In this document: in pieces, positions 8,543 through 15,954 of the stretch
Numbering within the stretch: position 1 is the stretch's first letter
Layout of the letters: every line of letters starts with the position of its first letter
Assembly: GCF_900536025.1 (NCBI RefSeq)
Contig: NZ_UNOZ01000013.1
Span: forward strand, 744,001-808,000
Source: Pseudomonas reidholzensis
Lineage (GTDB): Bacteria > Pseudomonadota > Gammaproteobacteria > Pseudomonadales > Pseudomonadaceae
DNA: 64,000 nt
Reading direction: 5' to 3'
Made by a program: the position numbers and the translations under genes
The notes under the pieces: generated by a model
The model's input: only the letters and a program-made list of their open reading frames with translations
Database searches by the model: none
Told to the model about the DNA's origin: nothing

Positions 8543-8562
8543 GCAAAAAGGTCCTCGTTCAT
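8539..8562 (-). CDS. Possible leader peptide MNEDLFA upstream of nhaA
   Basis: A 7-codon frame (MNEDLFA, stop TGA) starts at 8562 with a GAGGG sequence eight bases upstream, and its stop overlaps the nhaA start (ATGA). This geometry would allow translational coupling. The frame could also be chance, since the nhaA ribosome site (GAGG, about ten bases from its ATG) lies inside it. No homologue is known to me. Confidence 0.4.
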   Translation of the reverse strand: MNEDLFA

Positions 8563-9079
8563 GGATTCGCCCTCGAAACCGCTAGCGTGCGCCAAATCAC
8601 GGGCACGGCAAAGCACTGGCAACGGACGAACCGGGCCACTGCGGCGATGGGAGGGGCGAAGGGAAGCGACGTACGAAGACCGGCTGCGAGGAGCCGGAAC
8701 GGAAAACGCCAGAGACAGAAGGTGGGCAGCTGCATGCAACATGGACGGACTCTCGGAAAACAAATGAATGTTCTCCGTATTCGGGGCAACCCCGGGCGCA
8801 CGCAGCACACGCCGAGCGGCGATTCTACCGACTATTTGTGCCAATGCTCCAGTGTAATGCATCGAAATGTTGCGAAAAGCTGTGCCAAGGCTGTTCGGCT
8901 GGCGGTTGCTGGCGAGGTCGAGCTTCGGCGGTAGACAGGCTCAACAGGCGGGCTATGTTTGTTATTTTGCATATTAGGATATTCATAAAATCAATTTAAT
9001 TAATCACGAATTGCTCTGTAGAGTCTTCTTCACCACGGCCTGGATCGGCCCAGTGACACTCTCAAGGAGCACCCTGCAC
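8563..9079. other. 517-bp divergent intergenic region, nhaA / sulfonate-binding proteins
   Basis: The left part is the putative nhaA leader and holds a 6-bp stem (CCGGCT 8680-8685 with AGCCGG 8692-8697). The right part (8957-9012) is strikingly AT-rich, with TTTTGCATAT at 8965-8974 and an imperfect dyad around ATATTAGGATAT, and is probably the promoter and activator site for the binding-protein genes. No credible gene is seen, although several open frames cross it. Confidence 0.6.
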
Positions 9080-10039
9080 ATGCGTTCGCGTTTACTGCTT
9101 TTAGCTGCCGCCCTGCTCGCGGCCACCCAGGCGCTCGCCGCCGACCGCCTGACCCTGCGCATCGGTGACCAGAAGGGCAACATGCGCGCCCAGCTCGAAG
9201 CTGCCGACGCCCTGCGCGATGTGCCCTACGACATCCACTGGGCCGAATTCCCCGCTGCGGCGCCGTTGGCCGAAGCGCTCAATGCCGGTGCCATCGATGC
9301 GGGGATCATCGGCGATGCACCGCTGCTGTTCGTGCTGGCCTCGGGCGCGCCGGTCAAGGCGGTTGCCGTGGACAAGTCCGACCCGTATGGCACGGCGCTG
9401 CTGGTGCGTCCGGACGCCGCGTTGCACAGCGCCGCCGATCTCAAAGGCAAGCGTATCGCCACCGGCCGTGGCTCGATCGGCCATCACCTGGCCCTCAAGG
9501 CGCTGGACCAGGTTGGCTTGAGCGAAAAGGACGTGGAGTTCCGTTTCCTTGGCCCGGTCGACGCGAAGATTGCCCTGGCCAATGGCTCGGTGGATGCGTG
9601 GTCGACCTGGGAGCCCTACACCGCCCTGGCGGAGTTGAGCGGGGAGGGTCGGGTGCTGGTCAACGGTCGCGGCCTGTCCAGCGGCAACAGCTTCCTCGCG
9701 GCGACTGAAAAAGCCCTGGAGGACCCAGCCCGCAAGGCGGCGCTCGAGGATTACCTCAAGCGCCTGGCCGGTGCGCAGGTCTGGGCCAACCAGCACCTGG
9801 ACAGCTACTCCACCACCTTGGCGAAAATCATCGGTTTCCCCAAGGAGGCCGCCCGCTTGCAGTTCGAGCGCCGTCAGCTGCGCTGGCAGGGCATCGATGC
9901 CAAGACCATCAGCGAGCAGCAGGAAACCGCCGATTTCTACCACGCTCACGGTTTGATGAGTGAGCGCCTGGATGTCGCCCCTACCTTCGCCAAGGGGTTC
10001 AGCGTGCCTGGCCCTGCCACTGTCGCCGCCCAAAACTGA
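9080..10039 (+). CDS. Aliphatic sulfonate-type ABC substrate-binding protein (SsuA/TauA family)
   Basis: 319 residues. ATG 9080 is chosen because it follows AAGGAG (9064-9069) and opens a signal peptide (MRSRLLLLAAALLAATQALAA). The mature protein has the family landmarks LRIGDQKGNMRAQLEAA, a binding-site GIIGDAPLLFVLASG, LKGKRIATGRGSIGHHLALKAL and the VDAWSTWEPYTALAE segment. SsuA-type proteins deliver sulfonates for sulfur supply. It is the first of two tandem binding-protein genes, 15 bp apart, with no permease or ATPase gene beside them. The exact ligand is unknown. Confidence 0.85.
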   Translation: MRSRLLLLAAALLAATQALAADRLTLRIGDQKGNMRAQLEAADALRDVPYDIHWAEFPAAAPLAEALNAGAIDAGIIGDAPLLFVLASGAPVKAVAVDKSDPYGTALLVRPDAALHSAADLKGKRIATGRGSIGHHLALKALDQVGLSEKDVEFRFLGPVDAKIALANGSVDAWSTWEPYTALAELSGEGRVLVNGRGLSSGNSFLAATEKALEDPARKAALEDYLKRLAGAQVWANQHLDSYSTTLAKIIGFPKEAARLQFERRQLRWQGIDAKTISEQQETADFYHAHGLMSERLDVAPTFAKGFSVPGPATVAAQN

Positions 10040-10054
10040 TCGGGAGCACTGCCC

Positions 10055-11017
10055 ATGCTGCACTTCAAACGCCTGCGCCATCTGGCCGTCGGCCTGCTCA
10101 TCGGTGGCCTGCTGCCAGGGTTGGCCAGCGCCGAGCAGACCTTGCGTATCGGCTATCAGAAATCCTCAACCCTGCTGACCTTGCTCAAGGCCCGCGGCAC
10201 CCTCGAGCAACGCTTGCAGGCCGAAGGCATTCGCGTCAGCTGGCATGAGTTTCCGAGCGGTTTGCCGCTGCTCGAAGCCCTCAACCTGGGCAACGTCGAT
10301 CTCTCGGCCGACGTCGCCGACACGGTACCGGTGTTCACCCAGGCGGCGGGCGCGCAGTTGACCTACTTCGCCCGTGAGACGCCTTCGCCGACCGCGCAGG
10401 CGATCCTGGTGCCGGCCGACTCGCCGCTCAAGACCCTCGCTGACCTGAAGGGCAAGCGGGTCGCGGTGACTAAGGCCGCCGGCAGCCATTACCTGCTGAT
10501 CCAGGCGCTGGCCAAGGCGGGCTTGAGCTTCAAGGACATCAACCCCGCCTACCTGATCCCCGCCGATGGGCGCGCGGCCTTCGAGAACCGCAAGGTCGAT
10601 GCGTGGGTCACCTGGGACCCGTACGTGGCCAGCGCTCAACGTCAGCAGAATGCGCGGATCCTCGCCGATGGCAGCGGCCTTGCCAGTTACCAGCGCTATT
10701 ACCTGGCTGGCAGCGACTACGCCAAGGCCCATCCGAAGGTACTCCAGCAGGTATACCTGGCGTTGCGCGAGATCGGCCAATGGACCAAGGCCAACCCGCA
10801 AGCGGCCGCGCGTGTACTCGGCCCGCTGTGGGGCAACCTGGACAGCGCCACGGTGCAGCAGGCCAACGCCCGTCGCAGCTACGACGTACAGCCGGTCAGC
10901 GTCGATGACCTGGGCGAGCAGCAGCGCATCGCCGATGCATTCCTGCGCGAAGGGCTGCTGCCCAAGCCAGTGGATGCGCGCGCAGTCACCCTGTATGCCC
11001 CCGCCACTCCCCAGTGA
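10055..11017 (+). CDS. Second sulfonate-type ABC substrate-binding protein (SsuA family)
   Basis: 320 residues with signal peptide (MLHFKRLRHLAVGLLIGGLLPGLASA). It is related to the preceding gene but clearly diverged: LRIGYQKSSTLLTLLKARGTLE is the canonical SsuA opening, with LKGKRVAVTKAAGSHYLLIQAL and VDAWVTWDPYVASAQ later. It is 15 bp downstream of the first gene, with a GGGAG ribosome site before its ATG, so the two are co-transcribed. Because no membrane components follow, both would need permeases encoded elsewhere. Convergent with the LysR gene, with 15 bp between stops. Confidence 0.87.
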   Translation: MLHFKRLRHLAVGLLIGGLLPGLASAEQTLRIGYQKSSTLLTLLKARGTLEQRLQAEGIRVSWHEFPSGLPLLEALNLGNVDLSADVADTVPVFTQAAGAQLTYFARETPSPTAQAILVPADSPLKTLADLKGKRVAVTKAAGSHYLLIQALAKAGLSFKDINPAYLIPADGRAAFENRKVDAWVTWDPYVASAQRQQNARILADGSGLASYQRYYLAGSDYAKAHPKVLQQVYLALREIGQWTKANPQAAARVLGPLWGNLDSATVQQANARRSYDVQPVSVDDLGEQQRIADAFLREGLLPKPVDARAVTLYAPATPQ

Positions 11018-11032
11018 GGGCGGGCGCCGGCG

Positions 11033-11884
11033 TCACAGCCCGACGCTGGCTCGCACCATCGCGTAGGCCTGGCGGATCAGCGGGTTGACCGTGTTGGCCC
11101 GCACCCACAGGTAGTAGGTGACGTCCGGCAGCGGCGGCAGGCCGTCGCTCTGGCCGAGCACGCGCATGTCCGGCGCGACCATCTCCTGGCTGCGCGCGGT
11201 AATCCCCAACCCCGCGCGCACCGCGGCCTTGATCCCGATCAGGTTGGACGCCAGGTACGCCTGGCGCCAGGCGATGCCGGCCTGTTCCAGGGCCTCGATG
11301 GCCACCCTGCGGTACAGGCTCGGTTCGTCCACCAGCACCAGCGGCAATGGCTCGCCGGGCACATGCTGGTACTGCGCGGCGCATATCCACCACACCGGCG
11401 AGGTGCGCAGGGCGAAGCCCTCGAGCCCGGGCGCGGTGCGGGTGGAAATCACCATGTCGACCTTGCCGCGCTGCAGGTCCTCCATCAGGAAGGGGCTGCG
11501 GCCGACGTCGATCTCCAGGCGCAGGTTGGGCGCGGAGCGGGCGATATGGCCGAGGATCGGCGGCAGGATGGTGTCGGCGATGTCGTGCGGCGAGCCGATC
11601 CGCAGGACGCCACTGAGGCCCTCGTCGCGCAGGCCGGCGAGGGCCTCGTCGTTCAGTGCGAGCATTTGCCGGGCGTGGCGGAGCAGTTGCCGGCCGCCAT
11701 CGGTGAGCGCCTTGTGGCGGCCCTGCTTGCGCAGCAGCGGCACGCCGACCAGTTGTTCCAGGCGTTGCATGTGCTGGGTGACCGAGGCCTGGGTGCGGGC
11801 CAGGTGACGACCGGCTTCGGCATAGCTGGCGTGGTCGGCAATCGCGACGAAGGTGCGCAGCAGGTCAAGGTCGAGGGTGGGCAT
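11033..11884 (-). CDS. LysR-family regulator, divergent from the cystine-type operon
   Basis: 283 residues from ATG 11884 (MPTLDLDLLRTF); the frame extends 21 codons further, into REP DNA, which argues against the longer form. The winged helix-turn-helix is at residues 1-60 (ADHASYAEAGRHLARTQASVTQHMQRLEQLVGVPLL), and the inducer-binding domain follows (LRIGSPHDIADTILPPIL). It is transcribed away from the ABC transporter operon that starts at 12253, with a 368-bp region between that holds three dyads, so it is the probable regulator of that operon. Convergent with the tandem sulfonate-type binding-protein genes. Confidence 0.9.
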   Translation of the reverse strand: MPTLDLDLLRTFVAIADHASYAEAGRHLARTQASVTQHMQRLEQLVGVPLLRKQGRHKALTDGGRQLLRHARQMLALNDEALAGLRDEGLSGVLRIGSPHDIADTILPPILGHIARSAPNLRLEIDVGRSPFLMEDLQRGKVDMVISTRTAPGLEGFALRTSPVWWICAAQYQHVPGEPLPLVLVDEPSLYRRVAIEALEQAGIAWRQAYLASNLIGIKAAVRAGLGITARSQEMVAPDMRVLGQSDGLPPLPDVTYYLWVRANTVNPLIRQAYAMVRASVGL

Positions 11885-12252
11885 TCGGGCCGCCGTTGGG
11901 TTGGCAATTATCGGGGTTGGGGCCGCTTCGCAGCCCATCGCGGGCAAGCCCGCTCCTACAAGGGCTGTAGGAGCGGGCTTGCCCGCGATGGGCTGCGAAG
12001 CGGCCCCGGGATCGGCAAGATCACATCACTAAAGCGTCGAAAAAGATAACGAAGCTTTATCGATTGGTCGATACCCCATATGGGCTTTATCGGCGAAAGC
12101 CAATGATTACGGGCTTATTCCTTTTTGCCCTGAAGTTGCGACACGCAGAGTTATAACAATAGGCGATATTTGCATTTCCGTTGCCGCCGGTGACTCCCTA
12201 GCATGCGCGCTCATTGGCCGGGTATTCCGGCTGCCGGGATGAGGAGCCCACC
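11885..12252. promoter_or_regulatory. Divergent control region, LysR / cystine-type operon
   Basis: Left third: a long REP pair (11919-12007). Right part: AT-richer promoter DNA with three perfect dyads in tandem. These are TATCGA-TTGG-TCGATA (12058-12073), the palindrome CCCATATGGG (12075-12084) and GGCTTT-N7-AAAGCC (12083-12101). They resemble a LysR-type binding region. The operon's GAGGAG ribosome site is at 12241-12246. Confidence 0.6.
11919..12007. repeat. Long REP pair
   Basis: The inverted arms (11919-11964 and 11966-12007) contain the REP core plus the flanking GGGGCCGCTTCGCAGCCCAT extension. This is the longest palindrome of its kind in the window. It lies immediately upstream of the LysR gene. 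Confidence 0.9.
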
Positions 12253-13095
12253 ATGTCGCTGACCTTCACCACCGCTCGCCGCGGCCTGCTCGCCGCGCTG
12301 ATTGCCAGCGCCACCCTGGCCGGCAGCGTTGCCGCACAGGCGGATGCCACCCTGGACAAGATCGAACAACGCCAGCGCCTGTCGGTCGGCGTGGTGCTCT
12401 CCGGCGGCCCGTTCGGCGCCATCGACCCGGCCACCCGCGAGCCGATCGGCTTCAGCGTCGACCTTGCCCGCGACCTGGCTCGCCAGCTCAACGTCAAGCT
12501 CGAGCTGGTCGCGGTGCAGCCGGCCAACCGCGTGCAGTTCCTGCAGCAGGGCAAGGTCGACCTGTTGATCGCCAACATGGAGTGGACTCCCGAGCGCGAC
12601 AAGCTGCTCGGCCACGTGCCAACCCCGTTCTACCGGGTCGGCGGCAGCGCCGCGCTGGCCAAGGACAGCCCAGTGCACACGTGGGCCGAGCTCAAGGGCC
12701 AGCCGGTGTGCACCTCCCAGGGCAGCAGCTACACCCAGGCGCTGATCGGCCTCGGTGCCGAGCTCAAGGCCTTCAAGACCTCCGCCGAATCGCTGCTGGC
12801 GCTGCGCGGCAACAATTGCGTGGCCGCCGTGCACGACGCCACCCTGATCAACCCGCTGCTGGCCAAGGGCGGCGAGTGGAGCGGCTACCGCGCGCTGAGC
12901 CCGGAGCTCAACCCGGCGCCTTCGGTGATCTGGACCCGGCTGGGCGAGGGCGACATTCAGGCGCGCCTCGACCCGTTCGTCAAACAGTGGCACCGCAGCG
13001 GCTGGCTGATCGAGCGCGAGCAGGCCAACCACATCACCCCGGCCTCGCCGGCGCTGGTCGAACTGCGGCAGAAACTGCAGGGCGATGGCGCCTGA
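12253..13095 (+). CDS. Polar amino-acid (probable cystine) ABC transporter substrate-binding protein
   Basis: 280 residues. ATG 12253 follows GAGGAG (12241-12246) and starts a signal peptide ending near VAAQADA. The mature protein is a family 3 periplasmic binding protein: LSVGVVLSGGPFGAIDP, the IGFSVDLARDLARQL motif (GFDVDLA type), VQPANRVQFLQQGKVDLLIANMEWTPER and a lobe-2 segment QGSSYTQAL. It is first in a six-gene operon with two permeases, an ATPase, a cysteine-dioxygenase-like enzyme and a rhodanese/beta-lyase fusion. That context points to cystine or a similar sulfur amino acid; the fold alone would fit any polar amino acid. Confidence 0.85.
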   Translation: MSLTFTTARRGLLAALIASATLAGSVAAQADATLDKIEQRQRLSVGVVLSGGPFGAIDPATREPIGFSVDLARDLARQLNVKLELVAVQPANRVQFLQQGKVDLLIANMEWTPERDKLLGHVPTPFYRVGGSAALAKDSPVHTWAELKGQPVCTSQGSSYTQALIGLGAELKAFKTSAESLLALRGNNCVAAVHDATLINPLLAKGGEWSGYRALSPELNPAPSVIWTRLGEGDIQARLDPFVKQWHRSGWLIEREQANHITPASPALVELRQKLQGDGA

Positions 13096-13831
13096 AATGA
13101 GCGCCTTCTTGCACTGGCTGGTCGAGCAGGCCGCACGGCTCGGGCTGGATTACCACTTCCTGCTGGACGCCTACAGCCGTGGCAACCTGCTCGAGGGCGC
13201 CGTTACCACGCTGTGGCTGTGCCTGCTCAGCGGCGTCGGCAGCCTGTTGGTCGGCGTGCTGCTCGCCGGGGCGCTGACCAGCGGCCGGCGCTGGCTGGCC
13301 TGGCCGGCGCGGGCGTTTGTCGAAGTCACCCGCAACACCCCGACCCTGGTCCAGCTGTACTGCGCCTTCCTGGTGCTGAACATGCTGCTCAACCAGAGCC
13401 TGGGCGGCGCCAACCCGATGACCCCGTTCGCCTGGGTGGTGATCGTGATCGCCCTGCACAAAGGCGTGTTTCATGCCGAAGCCCTGCGCGCCGGCATCGA
13501 AAGCGTGCCGGCGGTGACCCTCGAGGCCGCCAGCTCGCTGGCCTTCAGCCGCCGCCAGCAATTGTTGCAGGTGCAGTTGCCGCTGGCCCTGCGCTTTGCC
13601 TTGCCGGCCCTGGTCAACAACCTGATCGACCTGGTGAAGATGACCGCGGTCGCCTCGGCCATCGCCGTCAATGACCTGACCTACGCCTCGATCATGATCT
13701 GGACCCAGAGCGACAGCGTGATCGAACTGATGATCCTGATCCTGGCCTTCTTCGGCCTGCTCAGCTTTGCTGTCAACTGTATCGGCCGCGCCCTCGAAGC
13801 GCGCCTGAGGATGCCCGGCTATGGCCACTGA
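13085..13831 (+). CDS. Amino-acid ABC transporter permease (HisM/GlnP type), first of two
   Basis: 248 residues, inner membrane. ATG 13085 lies inside the end of the binding-protein gene (11-bp overlap) after an AGGG site; ATG 13097, directly after that gene's stop, is the alternative. Hydrophobic segments at about 35-60, 85-110, 120-140, 175-200 and 220-240 fit a HisM-type permease. The EAA coupling loop is visible as LEAASSLAFSRRQQLLQVQLPLALR. It should pair with the next gene product as a heterodimer. Substrate is inferred only from the operon. Confidence 0.87.
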   Translation: MAPEMSAFLHWLVEQAARLGLDYHFLLDAYSRGNLLEGAVTTLWLCLLSGVGSLLVGVLLAGALTSGRRWLAWPARAFVEVTRNTPTLVQLYCAFLVLNMLLNQSLGGANPMTPFAWVVIVIALHKGVFHAEALRAGIESVPAVTLEAASSLAFSRRQQLLQVQLPLALRFALPALVNNLIDLVKMTAVASAIAVNDLTYASIMIWTQSDSVIELMILILAFFGLLSFAVNCIGRALEARLRMPGYGH

Positions 13832-14501
13832 TACCTTGAGTACCCTGTGGCAATGGTCGCCGTCGCTGGCCGCCGGGCTGTGGCAGAACATCCAGATCAG
13901 CCTGGTTGCCATCGGCCTCGGCACGCTGCTCGGGCTGCTGATCGGCGTACTCGCGCTGTCCCCCCTGGCGCCGGTACGCACCCTGGCGCGGCTGTGGGTG
14001 CAGGTGTTTCGCAATGCGCCGTGGCTGGTGCTGATCTACTTCACTTCCTATGTGTTCCCCTTCGAGATCCAGGTCGGCAGCACCTGGCTGGCGTTCCCCG
14101 ACTGGCTCAAGGTCACCGTCGGCCTGGCCCTGCCGGCCAGCGCCAACGTCGCCGAGATCTTCCGTGGCGCGGTCGGCTCGATCCCGGTCACGCAGTGGGA
14201 GGCCGCCCGTTCGCTGGCGTTCAGCCGGGCGCAGATCTTCCGCTCGATCATCCTCCCGCAGTGCCTCAAGCGCATGTTGCCGCCGTGGATGAACCTCTAT
14301 GCGGTGGTCACCATGGGCACCGCGCTGGCCTCGCTGGTGGGCGTGCACGACCTGCTCGACAGCGCGCAGATCGCCGCCAACACGGTCAACAGCAGCAGCT
14401 TTACCGTGCTGGTGTACTTCAGCGTGCTGGCGCTGTTCTTCCTCTATTGCTACCCGATTTCGTGCCTGACCCAACGCCTGGAGCGCCGCTATGCCTTCTG
14501 A
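13821..14501 (+). CDS. Amino-acid ABC transporter permease (HisQ/GlnP type), second of two
   Basis: 226 residues, inner membrane, overlapping the previous gene by 11 bp and the following ATPase gene by 11 bp, which indicates translational coupling. The N-terminal helix is LWQNIQISLVAIGLGTLLGLLIG. The EAA loop reads WEAARSLAFSRAQIFRSIILP, the contact site for the ATPase. VFRNAPWLVLIYF corresponds to the conserved FRGTPLLVQ-type motif of this family. The presence of two different permeases suggests a heterodimeric channel. Confidence 0.88.
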   Translation: MATDTLSTLWQWSPSLAAGLWQNIQISLVAIGLGTLLGLLIGVLALSPLAPVRTLARLWVQVFRNAPWLVLIYFTSYVFPFEIQVGSTWLAFPDWLKVTVGLALPASANVAEIFRGAVGSIPVTQWEAARSLAFSRAQIFRSIILPQCLKRMLPPWMNLYAVVTMGTALASLVGVHDLLDSAQIAANTVNSSSFTVLVYFSVLALFFLYCYPISCLTQRLERRYAF

Positions 14502-15309
14502 ACCCCTGATCCAGCTCAGCGACGTGCACCTGGCGTTCGGCGACACGCCGGTGCTGCAGGGCATCGACCTTACCGTGCAGGCCGGCCAGGCGGTGTCGAT
14601 CATCGGCCCCTCGGGCTCGGGCAAGTCGACCATCCTGCGCTGCATCACCGGTTTGCTGCGTCCGCAACGTGGGCAGATCCGCATCGGCGACACCCAGGTG
14701 CATGCGCTGCAGCGCGAGGCCGAGCTGATTGCCTTGCGCAAGCAGGTCGGCTTCGTGTTCCAGCAGTACAACCTGTTCCCGCACCTGAGCGTGCTCGACA
14801 ACCTGATGATCGCGCCGATCCAGGTGCTTGGCCGCTCGCGCGCCGAAGCCCGCCAGGACGCCCTGGCGCTGCTCGACAAAGTGCGCCTGGGGCACAAGGC
14901 CGAGGCGTTTCCCGGTCAGCTCTCCGGTGGCCAGCAGCAGCGCGTGGCAATTGCTCGCGCATTGGCCATGCGCCCGCGCCTGATCCTCTTCGATGAAGTG
15001 ACCTCGGCGCTCGACCCGGAGACCGTCGGTGAGGTGCTGGCGGTGATCCGCGCGCTGACCGAGGAGGGCATGACCTGCGTGCTGGTGACCCATGAAATGC
15101 GCTTCGCCGAGGAGATCAGCGACCAGGTGTACTTCACCGAAAACGGTCGCATCGTCGAGCACGGCAGCGCCGAGCAGCTGTTCCGCGCGCCGCGCCACGA
15201 ACGCACCCAGGCGTTCCTGCAACACGCCTTGGGCGAGGGCGGCCAGCGCCCCAGTCGCCCAGGCCCCGACCTGTTGAGCAACCTGGGGCGCTACAGCCTC
15301 AGCGTATAG
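14491..15309 (+). CDS. Amino-acid ABC transporter ATP-binding protein
   Basis: 272 residues. All nucleotide-binding motifs are intact: Walker A GPSGSGKST at residues 39-47, Q-loop Gln91 (FQQYNLFPHLSV, typical of GlnQ/HisP proteins), signature LSGGQ at 144-148, Walker B LILFDE at 164-169 and switch His201. About 25 extra C-terminal residues (after ALGEGGQRP) exceed the usual 245-residue GlnQ length. It overlaps the upstream permease gene by 11 bp and is followed 28 bp later by the dioxygenase-like gene, so transport and metabolism are encoded together. Confidence 0.93.
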   Translation: MPSEPLIQLSDVHLAFGDTPVLQGIDLTVQAGQAVSIIGPSGSGKSTILRCITGLLRPQRGQIRIGDTQVHALQREAELIALRKQVGFVFQQYNLFPHLSVLDNLMIAPIQVLGRSRAEARQDALALLDKVRLGHKAEAFPGQLSGGQQQRVAIARALAMRPRLILFDEVTSALDPETVGEVLAVIRALTEEGMTCVLVTHEMRFAEEISDQVYFTENGRIVEHGSAEQLFRAPRHERTQAFLQHALGEGGQRPSRPGPDLLSNLGRYSLSV

Positions 15310-15337
15310 ACCTGACCTGCCCAGAAAGAGAGACGCC

Positions 15338-15928
15338 ATGTCCAGTCAATCCGTGATCCAGCCGTTCCTCCAGCACGTACGCGCCATCCATGCCCGCGGT
15401 GTCGACCGCGCCGCCTTGCAGGAGATCGTCAGCCTGCTCGAAGCGCTGACCGCGCAGCGCGAGCTGTTCAACTTTGCGCGCTTCCCCGCGCCTGCCGCCG
15501 ACAGCGGCGAAACCCAGTTCCGCTATCGCCTGAACGACGACGGCGAGTCGCCGACCCTGTATGTCAACTCGCTGCTGCCCGGCAAGGCGACCCTGCCGCA
15601 CAACCACGAGACCTGGGCGATCATCGTCGCCGTCGAAGGCCAGGAGCTCAACCGCGTGTACCGCCGCGCCGACGATGGCAGCGACCCGGCCCGCGCCGAG
15701 CTGGTGCTCGAGCGCGAAGTGGTGGTCCAGCCTGGCACCTCGGTGGCGTTTCTCGGCGACGACCTGCACGGCATCCGCGTCGAAGGCGATTCGCCGACGC
15801 TGCACTTCCACCTGTACGGCCGCCCGCTGGAATCGCTCGAACACCGCTACGGGGTCAAGGACGACGGCAGCGTGGTGAACTACAACAAATCCCAGATGAC
15901 CCCTTCCATCGAGGCCTATGGCCTCTGA
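15338..15928 (+). CDS. Cysteine-dioxygenase-like thiol dioxygenase (cupin)
   Basis: 196 residues, the usual length for small-thiol dioxygenases, which add O2 to a thiol to give a sulfinic acid using a three-histidine iron site. Visible candidates are His88 and His90 (LPHNHETW, the cupin HxH) and His144 (DDLHGIRV). Tyr160 with His158 (HFHLYGR) matches the family's Ser-His-Tyr triad, but the Ser position is His156. The cysteine that cross-links to this tyrosine in mammalian cysteine dioxygenase is absent, as in other bacterial members. Cysteine, 3-mercaptopropionate or a persulfide could be the substrate; its place behind a cystine-type transporter favours cysteine. Confidence 0.75.
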   Translation: MSSQSVIQPFLQHVRAIHARGVDRAALQEIVSLLEALTAQRELFNFARFPAPAADSGETQFRYRLNDDGESPTLYVNSLLPGKATLPHNHETWAIIVAVEGQELNRVYRRADDGSDPARAELVLEREVVVQPGTSVAFLGDDLHGIRVEGDSPTLHFHLYGRPLESLEHRYGVKDDGSVVNYNKSQMTPSIEAYGL

Positions 15929-15954
15929 TCGACCACGACCACGGACCGCGTCCC

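Noticed and set aside
7553..8767. A 404-codon open frame on the plus strand across nhaA
   Set aside because: It is antisense to nhaA, whose residues and length match the antiporter family; the frame is an artefact of high GC.
8587..8934. A 115-codon plus-strand frame in the nhaA upstream gap
   Set aside because: It has no ribosome site, poor codon use and no motif; more likely part of the nhaA leader and promoter region.
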